Below, piece by piece: positions 1 to 12,100 of a stretch of DNA of 64,000 bases. Made by a program: the position numbers and the translations under genes. The notes beneath the pieces were generated by a model. It ran no database searches, was not told the DNA's origin, and saw only the letters and a program-made list of their open reading frames with translations. Within the stretch, counting starts at the first letter, position 1. Every line of letters starts with the position of its first letter. Source of the DNA: Coffea arabica (taxonomy: Eukaryota > Streptophyta > Magnoliopsida > Gentianales > Rubiaceae); NCBI RefSeq assembly GCF_036785885.1, contig NC_092312.1, positions 23,764,001 through 23,828,000 on the forward strand, read 5' to 3'.

Positions 1-448
1 TTACCTCTGAAACCATCATGATATCCAAATTCACTGACAGATTCCAATGATTAGACCTACATGTCAATGGGGCAATTCAACAGTGTGCTTTCTTTTGTTT
101 AAGAAACAAAATGTGTACAGCCGTCTTATGTGGTTTACTTGTTTCTATTTGGAGAATCTGTAAGCTTTGTTAAAGTAATAGAACACTGTGGTTCCAAAGC
201 TTACAAATTCGAAAGAAAATAATCCTTTTGTTTCTTGTTAAGAGATAATGTCTAGATACTTCTTCATAGATTCAAGAATGCCAGGAAATCTGCACACTCA
301 TTTGCTGTTCAGCAGCCAATAACGAATAGACCAAAAATTTTAGTTTTTGAACAAGGCAGAATTATGTGGCTTGCACGAATTTAGAATAGATGTTTTCTGC
401 TGACAATAGGGAATTATAACCTTTCTGACATTGAATTGAAAATTACAG

Positions 449-1269
449 TCTAGCAGCATATATGACAGAGGAGGAGGTGCTCAACGGGATCATATACCCT
501 CCAATATCCAAGTAAGGATAGGTTTTTAGTGATCAGATTGCAATTTGCTTCAGCTAGTAGTTCCTATATCAATGGAGGTACAGTGTTGATATGATTCCTG
601 CATGCAGGATACGAGATATAACCAAGGAGGTAGCTGCAGCTGTCATTAAGGAAGCTGTAGAAGAGGATCTGGCGGAAGGATATCGTGAAATGGACAGCCA
701 CGAGCTAAGGAAACTTAATCAGGTATCTTCCAGTAATGCTGATCTACTTCACCATCGCTTTTTCTACACATTTAAAACAGCAGACCTGCTTGAAATGGTT
801 ATAGGTCTTGGGGCAACATGAGCTTCTCTATGGCTCATAGCGGCTATCTTGTATGCATAACCTATTGAATCATAGCTGGTACAATTAATGTCTTTGTACA
901 TAATTACCGGAGATCTTGCGAAAGCTAGTTATAAAATCTAGTTTGCTGAATATATGAAGTATAATACGAGTTTTAGATAACTTTTTCTGGCCACCGAGTG
1001 GCTGTAGGAATTCTTATAACCAAAGTGTGAACGAGACATGTTAGTTGATTAGGTTGTGTTCTTTACACAACTTTGTCTATGGTCGAATTCAGTCTCCCAG
1101 TGAACTTCCATATGTATCAAGTACGGCTTGTCTGTACAAAATCAGCCGTTTACTAACTATGATTTCTTTACTTATGTTTCTCCCCAATTTGCAGGAAGAA
1201 ATTGCAAATTATGTTGAAACCAATATGTGGAGTCCAGATTACCCAACGCTTATATACAAAGAGGATTGA
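449..1269 (+). CDS. NAD-dependent malic enzyme, mitochondrial (C-terminal exons only)
   Basis: These are the last three coding exons of a malic enzyme: 449-511, 608-722 and 1195-1269 (stop TGA). Each is bounded by AG/GT and the phases join cleanly. They read LAAYMTEEEVLNGIIYPPIS, then IRDITKEVAAAVIKEAVEED and so on, ending in NMWSPDYPTLIYKED. This matches the conserved C terminus of plant NAD-malic enzymes, which oxidatively decarboxylate malate to pyruvate, CO2 and NADH in the mitochondrial matrix. Plant NADP-malic enzymes end differently, so the NAD type is favoured. The catalytic and NAD-binding domains lie upstream of the window, and I see no further exon in bases 1-448. Whether it is the alpha (ME1) or beta (ME2) subunit cannot be decided from about 84 residues. 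Confidence 0.88.
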
Positions 1270-1786
1270 ACGCACCCAACCTTTCTAGGAACAATTTGGC
1301 GAGCGTGAATGAAGTATTCTTATTTTTACGTGGACACAACCACAATTGGTACTTAGCCTGCACCCTAGCAATGTCTGTTTCCGGAGATTGTAATATATAT
1401 TTTGTTTAGGTTCTGAGCTGCACGCATCTATCAATTTCCGTGGAAATTTTTTCACCCTTCCCAAAACCCAAAAAAACCCAATAGATCCTATAAACAGTAG
1501 AATTTGGGAGCCAAGTTTTGCCATAACTCTTCCCCTGTTCCGAGTCTATAGCGAGGATGAGGATGGTGATGCAAGAAGGCCTTTTGGCTCGGATTTCCTG
1601 CTCCATGCTTGTAAGTGAATCGATGATGACGTGAAGGTTTGTTAGCGTGGCCATTTTTATTCTCGAATTGATATAGACGATGACGAATTGTATAAACAGT
1701 TAGAGGTGAGTAAATAGAATAAAAATCAAGGATCCTTTATTTGACAAACGCAAAATTACAGATTACGAGAAAAGAAAGGGAGTAGA
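1270..1786. other. 3' UTR of the malic enzyme gene, then intergenic DNA
   Basis: No supported coding sequence. The first 100-200 bases are probably the malic enzyme 3' UTR. Short ORFs on both strands here show no family resemblance. Confidence 0.5.
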
Positions 1787-1794
1787 GTAGCAGT

Positions 1795-2580
1795 CTAGGG
1801 ATGGCAACGGGGCGGGGTTGGGGCGGGGATCCCTCCCCCGTCCCCCACCCCGTTGCCTATTAGTTCCCCCCGTCCCCCGCCCCGTCCCCCGCCTCCTGCT
1901 CCCCCCGCCCCGCCCCCGCCCTGCCTTCCCCCGCTTCCCCCGTGGGGGCACCTGAGGGGTTAATAAAATTTTATTATATAATTTTATTATAATTAAATTT
2001 TAATAAATAATCAAATATTAAAATATCAACACATTATCAAATTATTATTCATTGTAATTTTACAATTGAAATTCATAAAAACAATCAAACAGAAATTATT
2101 TGAATACAATCCAATATGATGAAATAAATATAACTAAAATAGTCAATTTTTCACTTTTAATACAAATACAATCACTAATTCATCATTGTGTTTGTGCTTT
2201 TTTTTTGAGAAAAAAGTGTTATTCTATTAAGTGTAATTAGAAATTTAGTATAAATGTATTAGTAAATTTAGTATAACTAATTAATAAATTCTATTAGTAG
2301 ACATGTATAATTATATTATCAATTATATTACATAAACTAATATACATTATATAATACATCTAGCTAATAATATCATTATCATAAGTTTATAACTAATTAA
2401 CTTACATATAATATATAATCATTTATATATATACATTTTTTTTGTTTTGCGGGTGGCGGGGCGGGGGTATACTCCCCCGCCCCCCGCCCCCCGCCCCGTT
2501 TCTAAGCGGGGGGAAAAAATTCCCCCCCGCCCCCGCCCCGTGAGCCCCCCGCGGGCACCCGCCCCCATTGCCATCCCTAA
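1795..2580. mobile_element. non-autonomous hAT-like DNA transposon with GC-rich ends
   Basis: The element starts CTAGGGATGGCAACGGGG and ends CCCCCATTGCCATCCCTAA, an imperfect terminal inverted repeat of hAT type. Its flanks, GTAGCAGT (1787-1794) and GTAGCACC (2581-2588), agree at 6 of 8 bases and look like an aged 8-bp target duplication. About 160 bp at the left end and 130 bp at the right end are nearly pure G/C with runs of G on one strand and C on the other. The 480-bp core is strongly AT-rich and has no transposase ORF. It must have been moved by an hAT transposase encoded elsewhere. Confidence 0.72.
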
Positions 2581-2588
2581 GTAGCACC

Positions 2589-3200
2589 AGGTTAAATCAG
2601 AAACAAGAAGCTGAGATCGGAACAGAATTAAATAATAAATAATAATTCTACAAAAAGAATTTATTTTTAACATTTTTGGAATAAATATTTTTCATATTTG
2701 AATTTTTGAGAAAAAAAAAAGATTAATTTTTTTTACATTGATAGTGTATAAACTATCAACGTTGGATGAATGATAGTCATGTAAAATTTAAATTTGAAAT
2801 TTAATTTTTTGTATGCATGTCATGAATGAAACAGTGATAGTGTATATATTATTAGTATGTATATGATTTATTAAAAAAAAAAAAAAAAACTCCAACACCA
2901 TTCTGTAAAGTTACTTACTTTTATATTGTGATTTTTTTTAATCGAGCTCAAATGCATATATTGATACTTTACTTTACTAGAATTCATAAACTTGGAGATT
3001 AATACTGGAGGCAAATACCGAATCGAGTTCCCTAAAATATATACTTCACGGTTTCCTGTGGGCTGGGCTGGGCTGGACTATCGGGGTATGGCGGTGGGCT
3101 ATGGCTGGCAGAGGAAAGAAAGAGGCAAGGTAATCCCCCTTCCATTTTTATAATAAACTTTCACAAATGCTCAAAAAAGTAGAAGATTCTGTAGAAGAAT
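2589..3200. other. AT-rich intergenic DNA, upstream region of the glycine-rich gene
   Basis: AT-rich with an A-run near 2872-2889 and a short GGGCT repeat near 3060. I see no gene. Confidence 0.5.
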
Positions 3201-3210
3201 TATTATATAT
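3201..3210 (+). promoter_or_regulatory. candidate TATA box of the glycine-rich protein gene
   Basis: TATTATATAT lies about 50 bases before the chosen ATG, which would leave a very short leader. The assignment is by sequence only. Confidence 0.35.
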
Positions 3211-3251
3211 GTAGAACAGAACACTTGGTTCTTTTCTGGGCCTGGGAGAAG

Positions 3252-3584
3252 ATGATGAAGAATTTCCGGCTGGCAATCGTACTCGTATTACTGCTGGTTA
3301 CGATCCTCATCATGCTGGATTCAACTGTTGCATTAGAAGCAATTAGCCACCGCGGTGGCGGTGGTCGAGGTGGAGGCAGCCGTGGTGGTGGCCGCGGAGG
3401 GGGCGGTGGTGGAAAGAGGAATAGATTTATCCCGTTTGTTGTAGGAGGTCATGGCCGTGGTCATCATCATAAGAGCTCCGCCTCGCCAAGCATCAAGGGG
3501 GATCTTATGGGTATGCCTATGCATGGTCCTGTCTACTGCATGTTCTCATGTATAATCTTCTTGTTATTCCCTATGATTTACTAG
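3252..3584 (+). CDS. small secreted glycine-rich protein
   Basis: Single-exon ORF of 110 aa from ATG 3252. An in-frame ATG at 3225 would add nine residues, but 3252 starts directly before a clean signal peptide: MMKNF, then a long run of V/L/I, then DSTVALEA. After the likely cleavage site come a GGGGRGGGSRGGG-type low-complexity block, a basic stretch (GKRNRF), and a His-rich HGRGHHHK segment. The C terminus is hydrophobic (CMFSCIIFLLFPMIY). This is the layout of small plant cell-wall or apoplastic glycine-rich proteins. The hydrophobic tail could be a membrane anchor, or could be read-through of an unrecognised intron. No function can be given beyond probable secretion. Confidence 0.5.
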   Translation: MMKNFRLAIVLVLLLVTILIMLDSTVALEAISHRGGGGRGGGSRGGGRGGGGGGKRNRFIPFVVGGHGRGHHHKSSASPSIKGDLMGMPMHGPVYCMFSCIIFLLFPMIY

Positions 3585-5005
3585 CTTGTAGCCTTTGGTT
3601 TTTTTTTTTTTTCCCCTCAAACACCATGGAAGCCAGGGCACGAAGGGGGTGTCAGATCAGGAGCAGAATTCGGGCTTTGAAAGGTTGATAGTCCAATGTA
3701 GATATTTAGAGTTTGAGGTCGGTGCTTATCAGAAAAGTATCTAATCTTGCCTGCATTTTCAGTAGTGCCTTCCAATTCATGGTTGTGTAAATGGATGAGG
3801 TAAACATCGTCTCTGTTTAAAGTTTAAACTGTGATCACGGGTTCATGCTTTTACTTGTAACTACAATCGATTGTTGTATGGATTATCACATTACAATTAC
3901 AAAAGTTTCATGTAATCTAACGACATTGATTAAAAAAAAATTTAAGGCACCTAAATTAATTCAAATTTAAAATTATTGTATTATGGATTCGTGGTTGGTA
4001 ATGTATAAGCTAAATGTCGCTCACCACGTATTTTGATGTGATAATTCTGCGTGTCCACTTGTAAAGCGCATAATAGAAGAGGTGTGCGTCTAACCATAAA
4101 GGATTTCTTGGGAATAATAGGATATAACATAAATGAAAAAGGGAATTCTGATCGCAAATATAAACTACAAATTTAAAGAAGTCTAGATTAAACAGTTCCT
4201 CCTTTTAATTTCAACCTAACCTATATTAACGTTAGGAGACTTAATTCTATTGATTTTGACTCAAATTTATTAGTACCAAATATAGTTAGAATTCAGAAAT
4301 TCATAGAAAAATTAATAAATAATTAGATTATCCCATTTACAAGATGAAGAATAATAGATAGAATCATTGAAAATTTCAATTTTGATAAAATAGAAAATAG
4401 ACATGGGACGGAGGGTTTTTCTAAATAACGAACTACTCTAAATAGAAAGATTTTAAATATACAATGATATAAGAGGTGTTCGCTTCAAGACGAATATTTT
4501 AATACGTACGAGATTTATTATACACATTACATTTATGAAAAAAAAATTTTCTTTAGTACGTATTGGACGATCTTTGACAAGGTCACAAACTTACAATGGA
4601 TTCATTCATGGTGAATGAAGTTGCACCTATGTAGATCCAAATCGTTCTAGATTAGAATCTAATCTTTAGAGAGAGCAAAGATATGATAAAGAATTTATTG
4701 GTCTGACATTTCTGCGGCATCTGATTCGTTTCACAATTAGCCAGAGTCAAGAACCTTACCCAAGTAAAGGGTTCAAACCACCTCGGAGGTGGGCCTAGGA
4801 CATGCCTTGAGGCCTACTCATTCCAGTCTTTTAACTTTATTGCATGCTAGAGCCGCCCAATCCAAACACAACGCCCCATTTCATGTGATTTTGTCGGCCC
4901 GCCCAATCTCTTGCTCAGTCTCTGCTAAGTAACGGACTTGCGACTTATCATATGCATGCTGCTTGCTAAATTTTGTTGCAAGATTAAGCATAGTCTGACA
5001 CTTTT
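3585..5005. other. intergenic DNA with a possible degenerate MITE
   Basis: Contains the likely 3' UTR of the glycine-rich gene. A segment from about 4195 to 4417 ends ATGGGACGGAGGG, which resembles a Stowaway-type end, but its left end (TTCCTCCTTTTAA) is poor. A GGGTTCAAACC box near 4769 may be a SINE fragment. No gene seen. Confidence 0.35.
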
Positions 5006-6856
5006 ATGTTTTTAGAATACAAGTTGGCTCGATCAGTTAGTTTCAAATGTGTTAAACATCAGTGCCTGGTTCGTGGTTTGAGTTCCACTGCAAGCCCATT
5101 ATTCGAATGGAACTCAAGAATCACCAGATGCTTTAAGCAAGGTAACATAGGAGGTGCTCGCCATATGTTTGATGAAATGTCCCACAAGAATGTGGTGACT
5201 TGGAACTGTATGGTTTCTGGATATATCCGAAATGGAATGATTGGAGAGGCCCGTCAAGTTTTTAACACGATGCCATGGAGAAATGTGGTGTCTTATACAG
5301 CCATGCTTACTGGGTATGCGAAAATGGGAAATTTAGACGAGGCGAGGAAGCTGTTTGATGAAGTTGGTGATAAGAATGTGGTATGTTGGAATTCAATGAT
5401 TTCAGGATATTTGAGTAACGGGAGGATAGAGGAAGGTAGAGCATTGTTTGATGTAATGCCAGCGAAGAATAGTGTGTCGTGGGCGACTATGATCGAAGGT
5501 TATTTTAAGTATGGGGATGTGAATGAAGCTAGGAGGTTGTTTGTTGAAGCACCGGAGAAAAATTTGTTGGTTTATAATACTATGTTGGCAGGATATGCTG
5601 AACTGGGTTATGTAGAGGATTCGTCTGAGTTGTTTAGGACAATGGTTGAGAAAGATGTGGCTTCATGGACTAATATGATTAGGAGTTTGATGAGAGCTGG
5701 GGAGGTGGAGAGAGGTAGGCAATTGTTTGATGAGATGCCTCAGAAAGATGTAGTGGCTTGGACTGCGATGATTCAGGGATACTTGGATGCCAATCAGATA
5801 GATGAAGCTGAGAAATTATTCAATGAAATGGCTTATTGTGATATTGTTGCATGGAACTCGATCATTGGAGGATACATTCGGAGTAACAGGTTTCAAGATG
5901 CTCTAGACCTATTTGTCAAGATGCCTAGAAAGGATATAGTATCATGGAACTTGATACTTGAAGGATATGTGAAACAAGGTGATATGGTTAGTGCACACAA
6001 ATTTTTTATGGAGATGCCTAAAAGAGATAAAACCACTTGGAATATAATCATTTCCGGATATGAAAGCAAGGAAGCTTTGATTTTGTATGTTCAGATGTTG
6101 CAAGAAGGTTTTAAGCCTGATCAGGGGACATTTACTGTTGTGCTTTCAATCTGTGGTGCTCTTGCTCTAGAAATTTGGGGTAGATTAGTGCATACTTATC
6201 TGATCAAGACAGGTTTCGAAATTGATACGATGGTAGTGAGTGCATTGATATCCATGTACTCTAGATGTGGTCTAATAGAGGATGCTACTTCAGTGTTTGA
6301 CAGGACAAAAGTTCATGACACTGTAGTGTGGAATGCTATGATTGTCTCGCAGGCATATCATGGTTCCGCTGCAGAAGCCTTTAGTCTTTTGTCTTTGATG
6401 ATTAAAGCTGGATGTGAACCAGATTCTGTGACTTTTGTGGGACTATTGATTGCGTGTGCTCATTCTGGTCTCGTTGGTCAAGGCTGGAAATATTTCAATT
6501 CAATGCAGAAGTGGAAGCTGATTCCAAAACCAGAGCATTATGCTGTTATGGTTGATCTCCTCAGTAGATCGGGCTTGGTGGTGGAAGCATATGAACTTGT
6601 GAAACAATTGCCTCTTAACCTCCCGGTCTATGCTTGGGAAACATTACTCAGCTCTTGTAGAGTCCACGAAAATTTTGAACTAGCTGATATCGTTGCTAAA
6701 AAACTTTCAAGCCTTGAACGTCAAAATGTTGGAATGCATGTACTTCTATCAAATACATATGCCGCCAGAGGAATGTGGAAGAATGCAGCACATGTTAGAG
6801 AGTTATTAGAAGATCAAAAGTTGAAGAAAGAATTGGCATGCAGTTGGATTGGATAA
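5006..6856 (+). CDS. pentatricopeptide repeat protein (PLS class), truncated at the E motif
   Basis: Intronless ORF of 616 aa. After a short N terminus that could be a mitochondrial presequence (MFLEYKLARSVSFKC...), tandem 31-36-residue repeats run nearly to the end. They show the P/L/S signatures VVTWNCMVSGYIRNGMIGEA, ARKLFDEV and MPQKDVVAWTAMIQGY. The last part, ending LLSNTYAARGMWKNAAHVRE, is the start of the E domain. PLS-class proteins bind organellar RNA one base per repeat pair, and many guide C-to-U editing. The frame stops right after CSWIG, where relatives read CSWIE followed by about 30 more residues. The missing part is present one frame over (see 6838-7020). The repeat tract is intact, so RNA binding may be kept. 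Which organelle and RNA it targets is unknown. Confidence 0.88.
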   Translation: MFLEYKLARSVSFKCVKHQCLVRGLSSTASPLFEWNSRITRCFKQGNIGGARHMFDEMSHKNVVTWNCMVSGYIRNGMIGEARQVFNTMPWRNVVSYTAMLTGYAKMGNLDEARKLFDEVGDKNVVCWNSMISGYLSNGRIEEGRALFDVMPAKNSVSWATMIEGYFKYGDVNEARRLFVEAPEKNLLVYNTMLAGYAELGYVEDSSELFRTMVEKDVASWTNMIRSLMRAGEVERGRQLFDEMPQKDVVAWTAMIQGYLDANQIDEAEKLFNEMAYCDIVAWNSIIGGYIRSNRFQDALDLFVKMPRKDIVSWNLILEGYVKQGDMVSAHKFFMEMPKRDKTTWNIIISGYESKEALILYVQMLQEGFKPDQGTFTVVLSICGALALEIWGRLVHTYLIKTGFEIDTMVVSALISMYSRCGLIEDATSVFDRTKVHDTVVWNAMIVSQAYHGSAAEAFSLLSLMIKAGCEPDSVTFVGLLIACAHSGLVGQGWKYFNSMQKWKLIPKPEHYAVMVDLLSRSGLVVEAYELVKQLPLNLPVYAWETLLSSCRVHENFELADIVAKKLSSLERQNVGMHVLLSNTYAARGMWKNAAHVRELLEDQKLKKELACSWIG

Positions 6857-7020
6857 ATGGTTGTATTTCTCATTTTGTGTATAATGACAAATCTCATCCG
6901 GAGACGACAGGAATATGCCAAAAATTAGAGAATCTTTCTGGGGTCATTCGGGAGTTTCATGCGCTGATTCATTCAAGATGTTTAATTTTGGTTGGGGAGA
7001 GTACAACATGTATACTTTAA
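6838..7020 (+). other. out-of-frame remainder of the PPR E/E+ motif
   Basis: In the next reading frame the DNA encodes WINGCISHFVYNDKSHPET, then ICQKLENLSG and more, to a stop at 7020. This is the normal continuation of a PPR E motif (the usual pattern is WIE.N..H.F...D.SHP). The overlap at 6845-6856 is consistent with a one-base loss around 6853 that brings the main frame to an early TAA. It could also be a sequencing error. Confidence 0.75.
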
Positions 7021-9106
7021 ATTTATTTTCTTGTACATTAGTGATTAGTGTACAGGAAGAATTCTGTATTATATGATGTGGTAAATGTTTGAATGCCCAG
7101 GTTAAACCCAGGGGCATTGCAAATATTATTAATAGCTTAATGTTGGCAGAGACCATAGCAGAATAAGATGTTACTCGGTTATCCACTAAACTTTTGAAAC
7201 GATACACTTACGATCACTTGTAAGAGTATGAAGTTGCCCACTCAACTCTTGAATGTGCATGTTTTAAGTCATTTCATCTGTTTTCATTAATCAAATTTAC
7301 CTTTCGACTGTATCTTGTGATTTGTACGAGTTCTTATATCTGGCAGACTTAACAGTAAAAACAGATACAAAATAGATCAAAATATACACGTCTGGAAGTT
7401 GAATGGATAGCCTTATGCTTTAAAAGTTGAGTGACCAAAATTGTATAATTCATTTCAAAAGTATAATGACTGATCGGGTAATTTGCTCTAGTAGAAATTG
7501 TAACATTATGAAGCAGACAAGCAAAGAGCTTCCGGCATGCTATAGATGATGAATGAAAAGGGGGGCCTCTCGTTGCTTCATGCATGATTAGATTACGTCA
7601 AATAAGATTGGCCTGCATTCGTTTTGAAAACCACGCCTGGACTGTGCTTTGTAGTCAGAAGACAGCAAGAAGTGCCAATACCTCTACGCCAATTGATGCA
7701 ATTCAAGAATCTGAATCCTCTGCTTTGTTTTATGGTCCTGGGCACACCATGAATCTCATCTTAGCTCTCAAGGTTTGATGTATCATTCACTTCTTTCAGT
7801 CATGTTGCTTGTTACATTGCAAGGTGGAAGTTGTTCTTGTCAATGTAAATTGAAGGTTCAAACGAGACTTTAAGAAGAAATTGAAGAACTAAGACCGACA
7901 TCTGGGTACAAGTCCAACGATGAGCATTCACAAGTAGCGGTGCTCGACATCCATGATTCCATTGGCCCTCCCACATCACAGCTGAGCTGACACCACCTTT
8001 ATTTCCCCAACGTCCCTTCTCGGCATTCTTTTGGAAGCATTTTACTTTAGTTGCAATGTCATGTCCACATCTCACCTCCAACGGTGCTATCGACAATATT
8101 TCAAATTTCAAACATTTGATTAAAAAAATTTTAAATAAAAGAAAAAAAAGCAGAACTGAACGAAAATGGACCACCCTTTTTTCCCCCCTTAATAAAAAGG
8201 CCACTCAATTAATAATTTATTGGGGAGTTCTATAATCTATTTAAGGTACTGTAGTGTACCGATGAGATTAAATTAATCGTTAGATATAGAATAAGAGTTA
8301 TCAACCGTCAAATTATTTTAAAAGTTTAAATTATTACTATTCCTAAATTATGTGACAAGATATAATAAATAGACTAAAAACATTAGGTATCGTACCCAAA
8401 AAGAATGCAGCATTTTCCTAGTCTATTACTTCCTTCGTTTTATTAAAAGTGTTCTACTTTTCATTTTGAAATGTCTCAAAATATTTGTCCTATCGCAAAA
8501 ATCAAAACATTTTTTAGTCTTTTTTTTTTTCAAAATAGTCATTTCTTCTAATCATATACATACATGTTATCGTTCAAATTCAAAATTTGAATTTATAGGA
8601 ATAAAATCAAAAAAAAAAAAAGTACAAATATCACAATCAAATAACTATTTTTAAAAAGTTTGATTCTCGAAACATGACCAAATAGCTTCAGGCGCACAGT
8701 AATATCCCATTTGGACATTTCTTCCCCGGGCCAGCAGTAACAAATTTATATTTCTTTTTTTTTTTTGTTTAACTCTTAAATTAAAAATACTTGGAATTTC
8801 AATTCATATACTCCAGTAGCATATTTTGAAGTTTTAACCAGTCCAACTTCAAGTCTTTGTTTCAACTGGTACTACTACTGCTTCCTCAAACGTTGTTTCA
8901 TTTCGCGTTCTTTTCAACGCGCCCCTCTTCTTTCGTTTCTCTTGCTCAAGCCCCCAACAATTCTTGATGCTGGTTGTTGCTTAATTATTAAGCTAGATTC
9001 TTAGAACAAATTCTTTGATTTAATTGATTATTTTTGAAGATCTGAGCTTTTGGATACTTTAGTTACTGCTCCGATCAATTGAAACAAAGAAGTGGGCTCG
9101 GAAGCT
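7021..9106. other. intergenic DNA between PPR and dynamin genes
   Basis: Holds the PPR 3' UTR and the 5' leader of the dynamin gene near 8900-9106. A 64-codon ORF (7584-7778) has no recognisable domain and I do not call it. Near 8425-8660 the CTTCCTTCGTTTTATTA motif resembles a decayed Stowaway end. Confidence 0.4.
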
Positions 9107-12100
9107 ATGGCGACTATGGAGAGCTTGATTGGTTTGGTGAACAGGATTCAAAGGGCTTGTACTGCCCTTGGTGACTACGGAGGCGGCGATAATGCTTTCT
9201 CTTCTCTCTGGGACGCTCTTCCCTCTGTTGCCGTCGTCGGTGGCCAGGTCCTCTTTCCTCCCCGCTTTCATTTTGCCGCTATATTTAGCGCTCAATTTCG
9301 TTTCTTATGCAGTTCGAAGTGAAATGAAAAAAGAAGCACCAAGTCTTCGTGAAAATGGTGTATAATGCTTGAAAGCAATGAATGATTTTTCCGGAGAGAA
9401 AGTAGCAGATCTAGGAGATATGTTTGTGTAGACTGGACTTTTTTTTTGGAAATGGTTTTTGCTAGTTGGTTAGTTTGTTTAATTTGAGTTAAGATAGAAG
9501 ATTATTTTTGATCGGATGTTATTTCAGTTTGCTGCTGGTAATATGTTATTGCTTATGATTTTGACATTGGCCTTCGGGGGAAATTGCAGAGTTCTGGAAA
9601 GTCATCTGTTTTGGAAAGTATTGTGGGCAGGGATTTTCTTCCTCGAGGATCTGGTAAATTCTGATATTTTCTTATTAGTTTTTTTGCGTGCGTGTATGTT
9701 TGTTAGTTATTCTTTGTCAAGTTGTTATTTTTGGAAGTAAGGGATGTTCTTGAGATATTTCTTTGACGGGGAAGGACGACTCGTTATGTTACAGGTATTG
9801 TTACAAGGCGACCTTTGGTTCTGCAACTACAGAAGACAGAGGATGGACAGCAGGAGTATGCTGAATTTGGGCATTTGCCACGCAGACGGTTTACTGATTT
9901 TTGTATGTTTATCATTCACTTGGGTGGTCTTTTCATTTATTATCCACTTGGGCTGTCTTCTCTCGAACAGTCCAGTGAAATGCCTTCTATACGTGTAAAG
10001 AGATGTTCATAATTATGTGAGATTCTGGTCTTGTTTAGCTCAAATAGTGGCAATAGCTTGCCAACTTGGTATTCATTCAACGTTTCCCGGTGTGTATATG
10101 TGACTTCTATTAGCATTTTTTCCCCAGCTGTGGTTCGCAAGGAAATTCAGGATGAAACTGATAGAATTACAGGGAAGACAAAGCAAATTTCTCCTGTTCC
10201 AATCCACCTAAGTATCTATTCCCCATATGGTATGTTTTATTATTGTTTTACTTGAGCAAATTTCTTTTATTTTTCACAAGATTGTGAAATTTTTGGACCA
10301 AATAATTTGTCAGGTTTCCAAATGCTTTTCATATTAGGTTTATATAGATATCATGATTTGGAATTTACATGTCTTTGTTGCTTCTTATCATTTTCTTCTA
10401 ATTCTGAGGGACTTTGCAGGAGTAGTATTGGAAGTAGTGTAGCTAAATCTCCTTTTTTTATTTTAATTAGGAGTATTTGTTTCAGATGCTAGCATAAGAA
10501 TCGCTATGCTTTTGTAACTTGTTAGAACTTCAAAAAATAAATTCTGAGGGAAAACTTAAAATTCTTGATGAGATTCAAGATTAATAATGTGAGTGCTCCT
10601 TGGATTGATCATAGTTCATAGTTCACAATTAGACCTGTGTTTTAATGTCAGTCTTCTTTGTCATATTAAATTAGTATTAGTTGTTGATTTCATGTTTTAA
10701 TAATTGTTGCAACAAAGAACCATAAGAGTAACCTAATGTACATTTTTCTCTCTCTTGTTTTCTCCCTTTTAAGTTATTTGCTTTAATAAACCACTGCGTC
10801 TATCTTTTTCTTGATGGTATGGTGTGGTTCCTTTGTCTTGGCAGTTGTCAACCTTACTCTGATTGATCTACCCGGTTTGACGAAAGTTGCAATTGGTATG
10901 TTTAACGTATTGATTTGATTCTTATGATTTATTGGATCTTTTTGATGTCATTTTTATTTCTATACCAATCTTGGTTATTTTTCGCAGAGGGGCAACCTGA
11001 AAGTATAGTACAAGACATAGAGAACATGGTTCGAACATATGTTGAAAAGGTAATTAATCAATTTTCTTCCTTACAGTGTAAAATCTGAATAGGAAAAGTT
11101 GATTTTAGTGATTTTGCTTGCTGCAATAGAAATAGAATCTAGCCTTGACAACTTTTCTTCTTTAGCTTCGTCATGATTTGCTTGAACAGGAAGAGAGGTC
11201 ATCGGTTGACGACGCAATCAAAGTCCAAATAGTGTTATGAATTCAATTCCTGAATTTTCACTTCCCTCAAACATTAGCTAAAGAATTACAAATGCTTCAG
11301 TAATACTGGTGGGATATTGTCTTTTGTGGCATGTAATGGGATTGTTTCAGGAAGTCAAAGGCTTGGTTGACATTTCATTTGAAACTCGGGGAATGTTGTT
11401 TTGTTTCAGTTTATAACTTAGTTTAAACACATGTACTTCCATTTGCTGTCCCTTTTTTTTACACAAACTTGTCGAAATTAAATTTTGTTTTACAACTCAG
11501 TTTGAACATTTGCATTCATCTGATTCATTTTACTTCTTAAAAGAATTTATGTGCTGCCACTGCTATGAGAATAACGTGTAGATGGTACTTGGTTTGAAGT
11601 TTTCCATGCACTTGACCTATTTCATCATAAAGTTTTGTTGATGTCATGTGCAGCCTAACTGCGTCATCCTGGCTATATCTCCTGCCAATCAAGATATAGC
11701 AACATCAGACGCTATAAAACTTGCAAGGGAGGTGGACCCGCAAGGTATTCTTATCATGGCAATTATGTTATACAGATTTTCAGTCTCTGGAGCTATTACA
11801 TCAGATATCTGTATTTGTTCCTATATCTTATCCTGTACCTTTGGAAATGTGTACAGGTGAGCGGACATTTGGGGTGTTGACAAAGCTTGATTTGATGGAT
11901 AAAGGAACCAATGCATTGGATGTTAGTACTCTCTCCTACTTAACACATGAATTATATCTCTTTCTTAACACATGAATAAGGTCTTGAAGACTTTGTAAAG
12001 TCTGAACTGATTTTCTTATGCTAATTCAAAATTTGAAGATTTTTTCACTATATGTTCGTCATTTTTGCCATTTTGACCATATAAAACTTAGAATTTGGTT

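Noticed and set aside
1-448. Search for a further upstream malic enzyme exon
   Set aside because: No in-phase segment with the expected sequence preceding LAAYMTEEE was found. The previous exon must lie outside the window.
4740-4830. SINE-like GGGTTCAAACC box
   Set aside because: An isolated motif without A box, tail or target duplication.
7584-7778. 64-codon ORF between the PPR and dynamin genes
   Set aside because: No domain, no splice partners and no family resemblance. It is in the size range of chance ORFs here.
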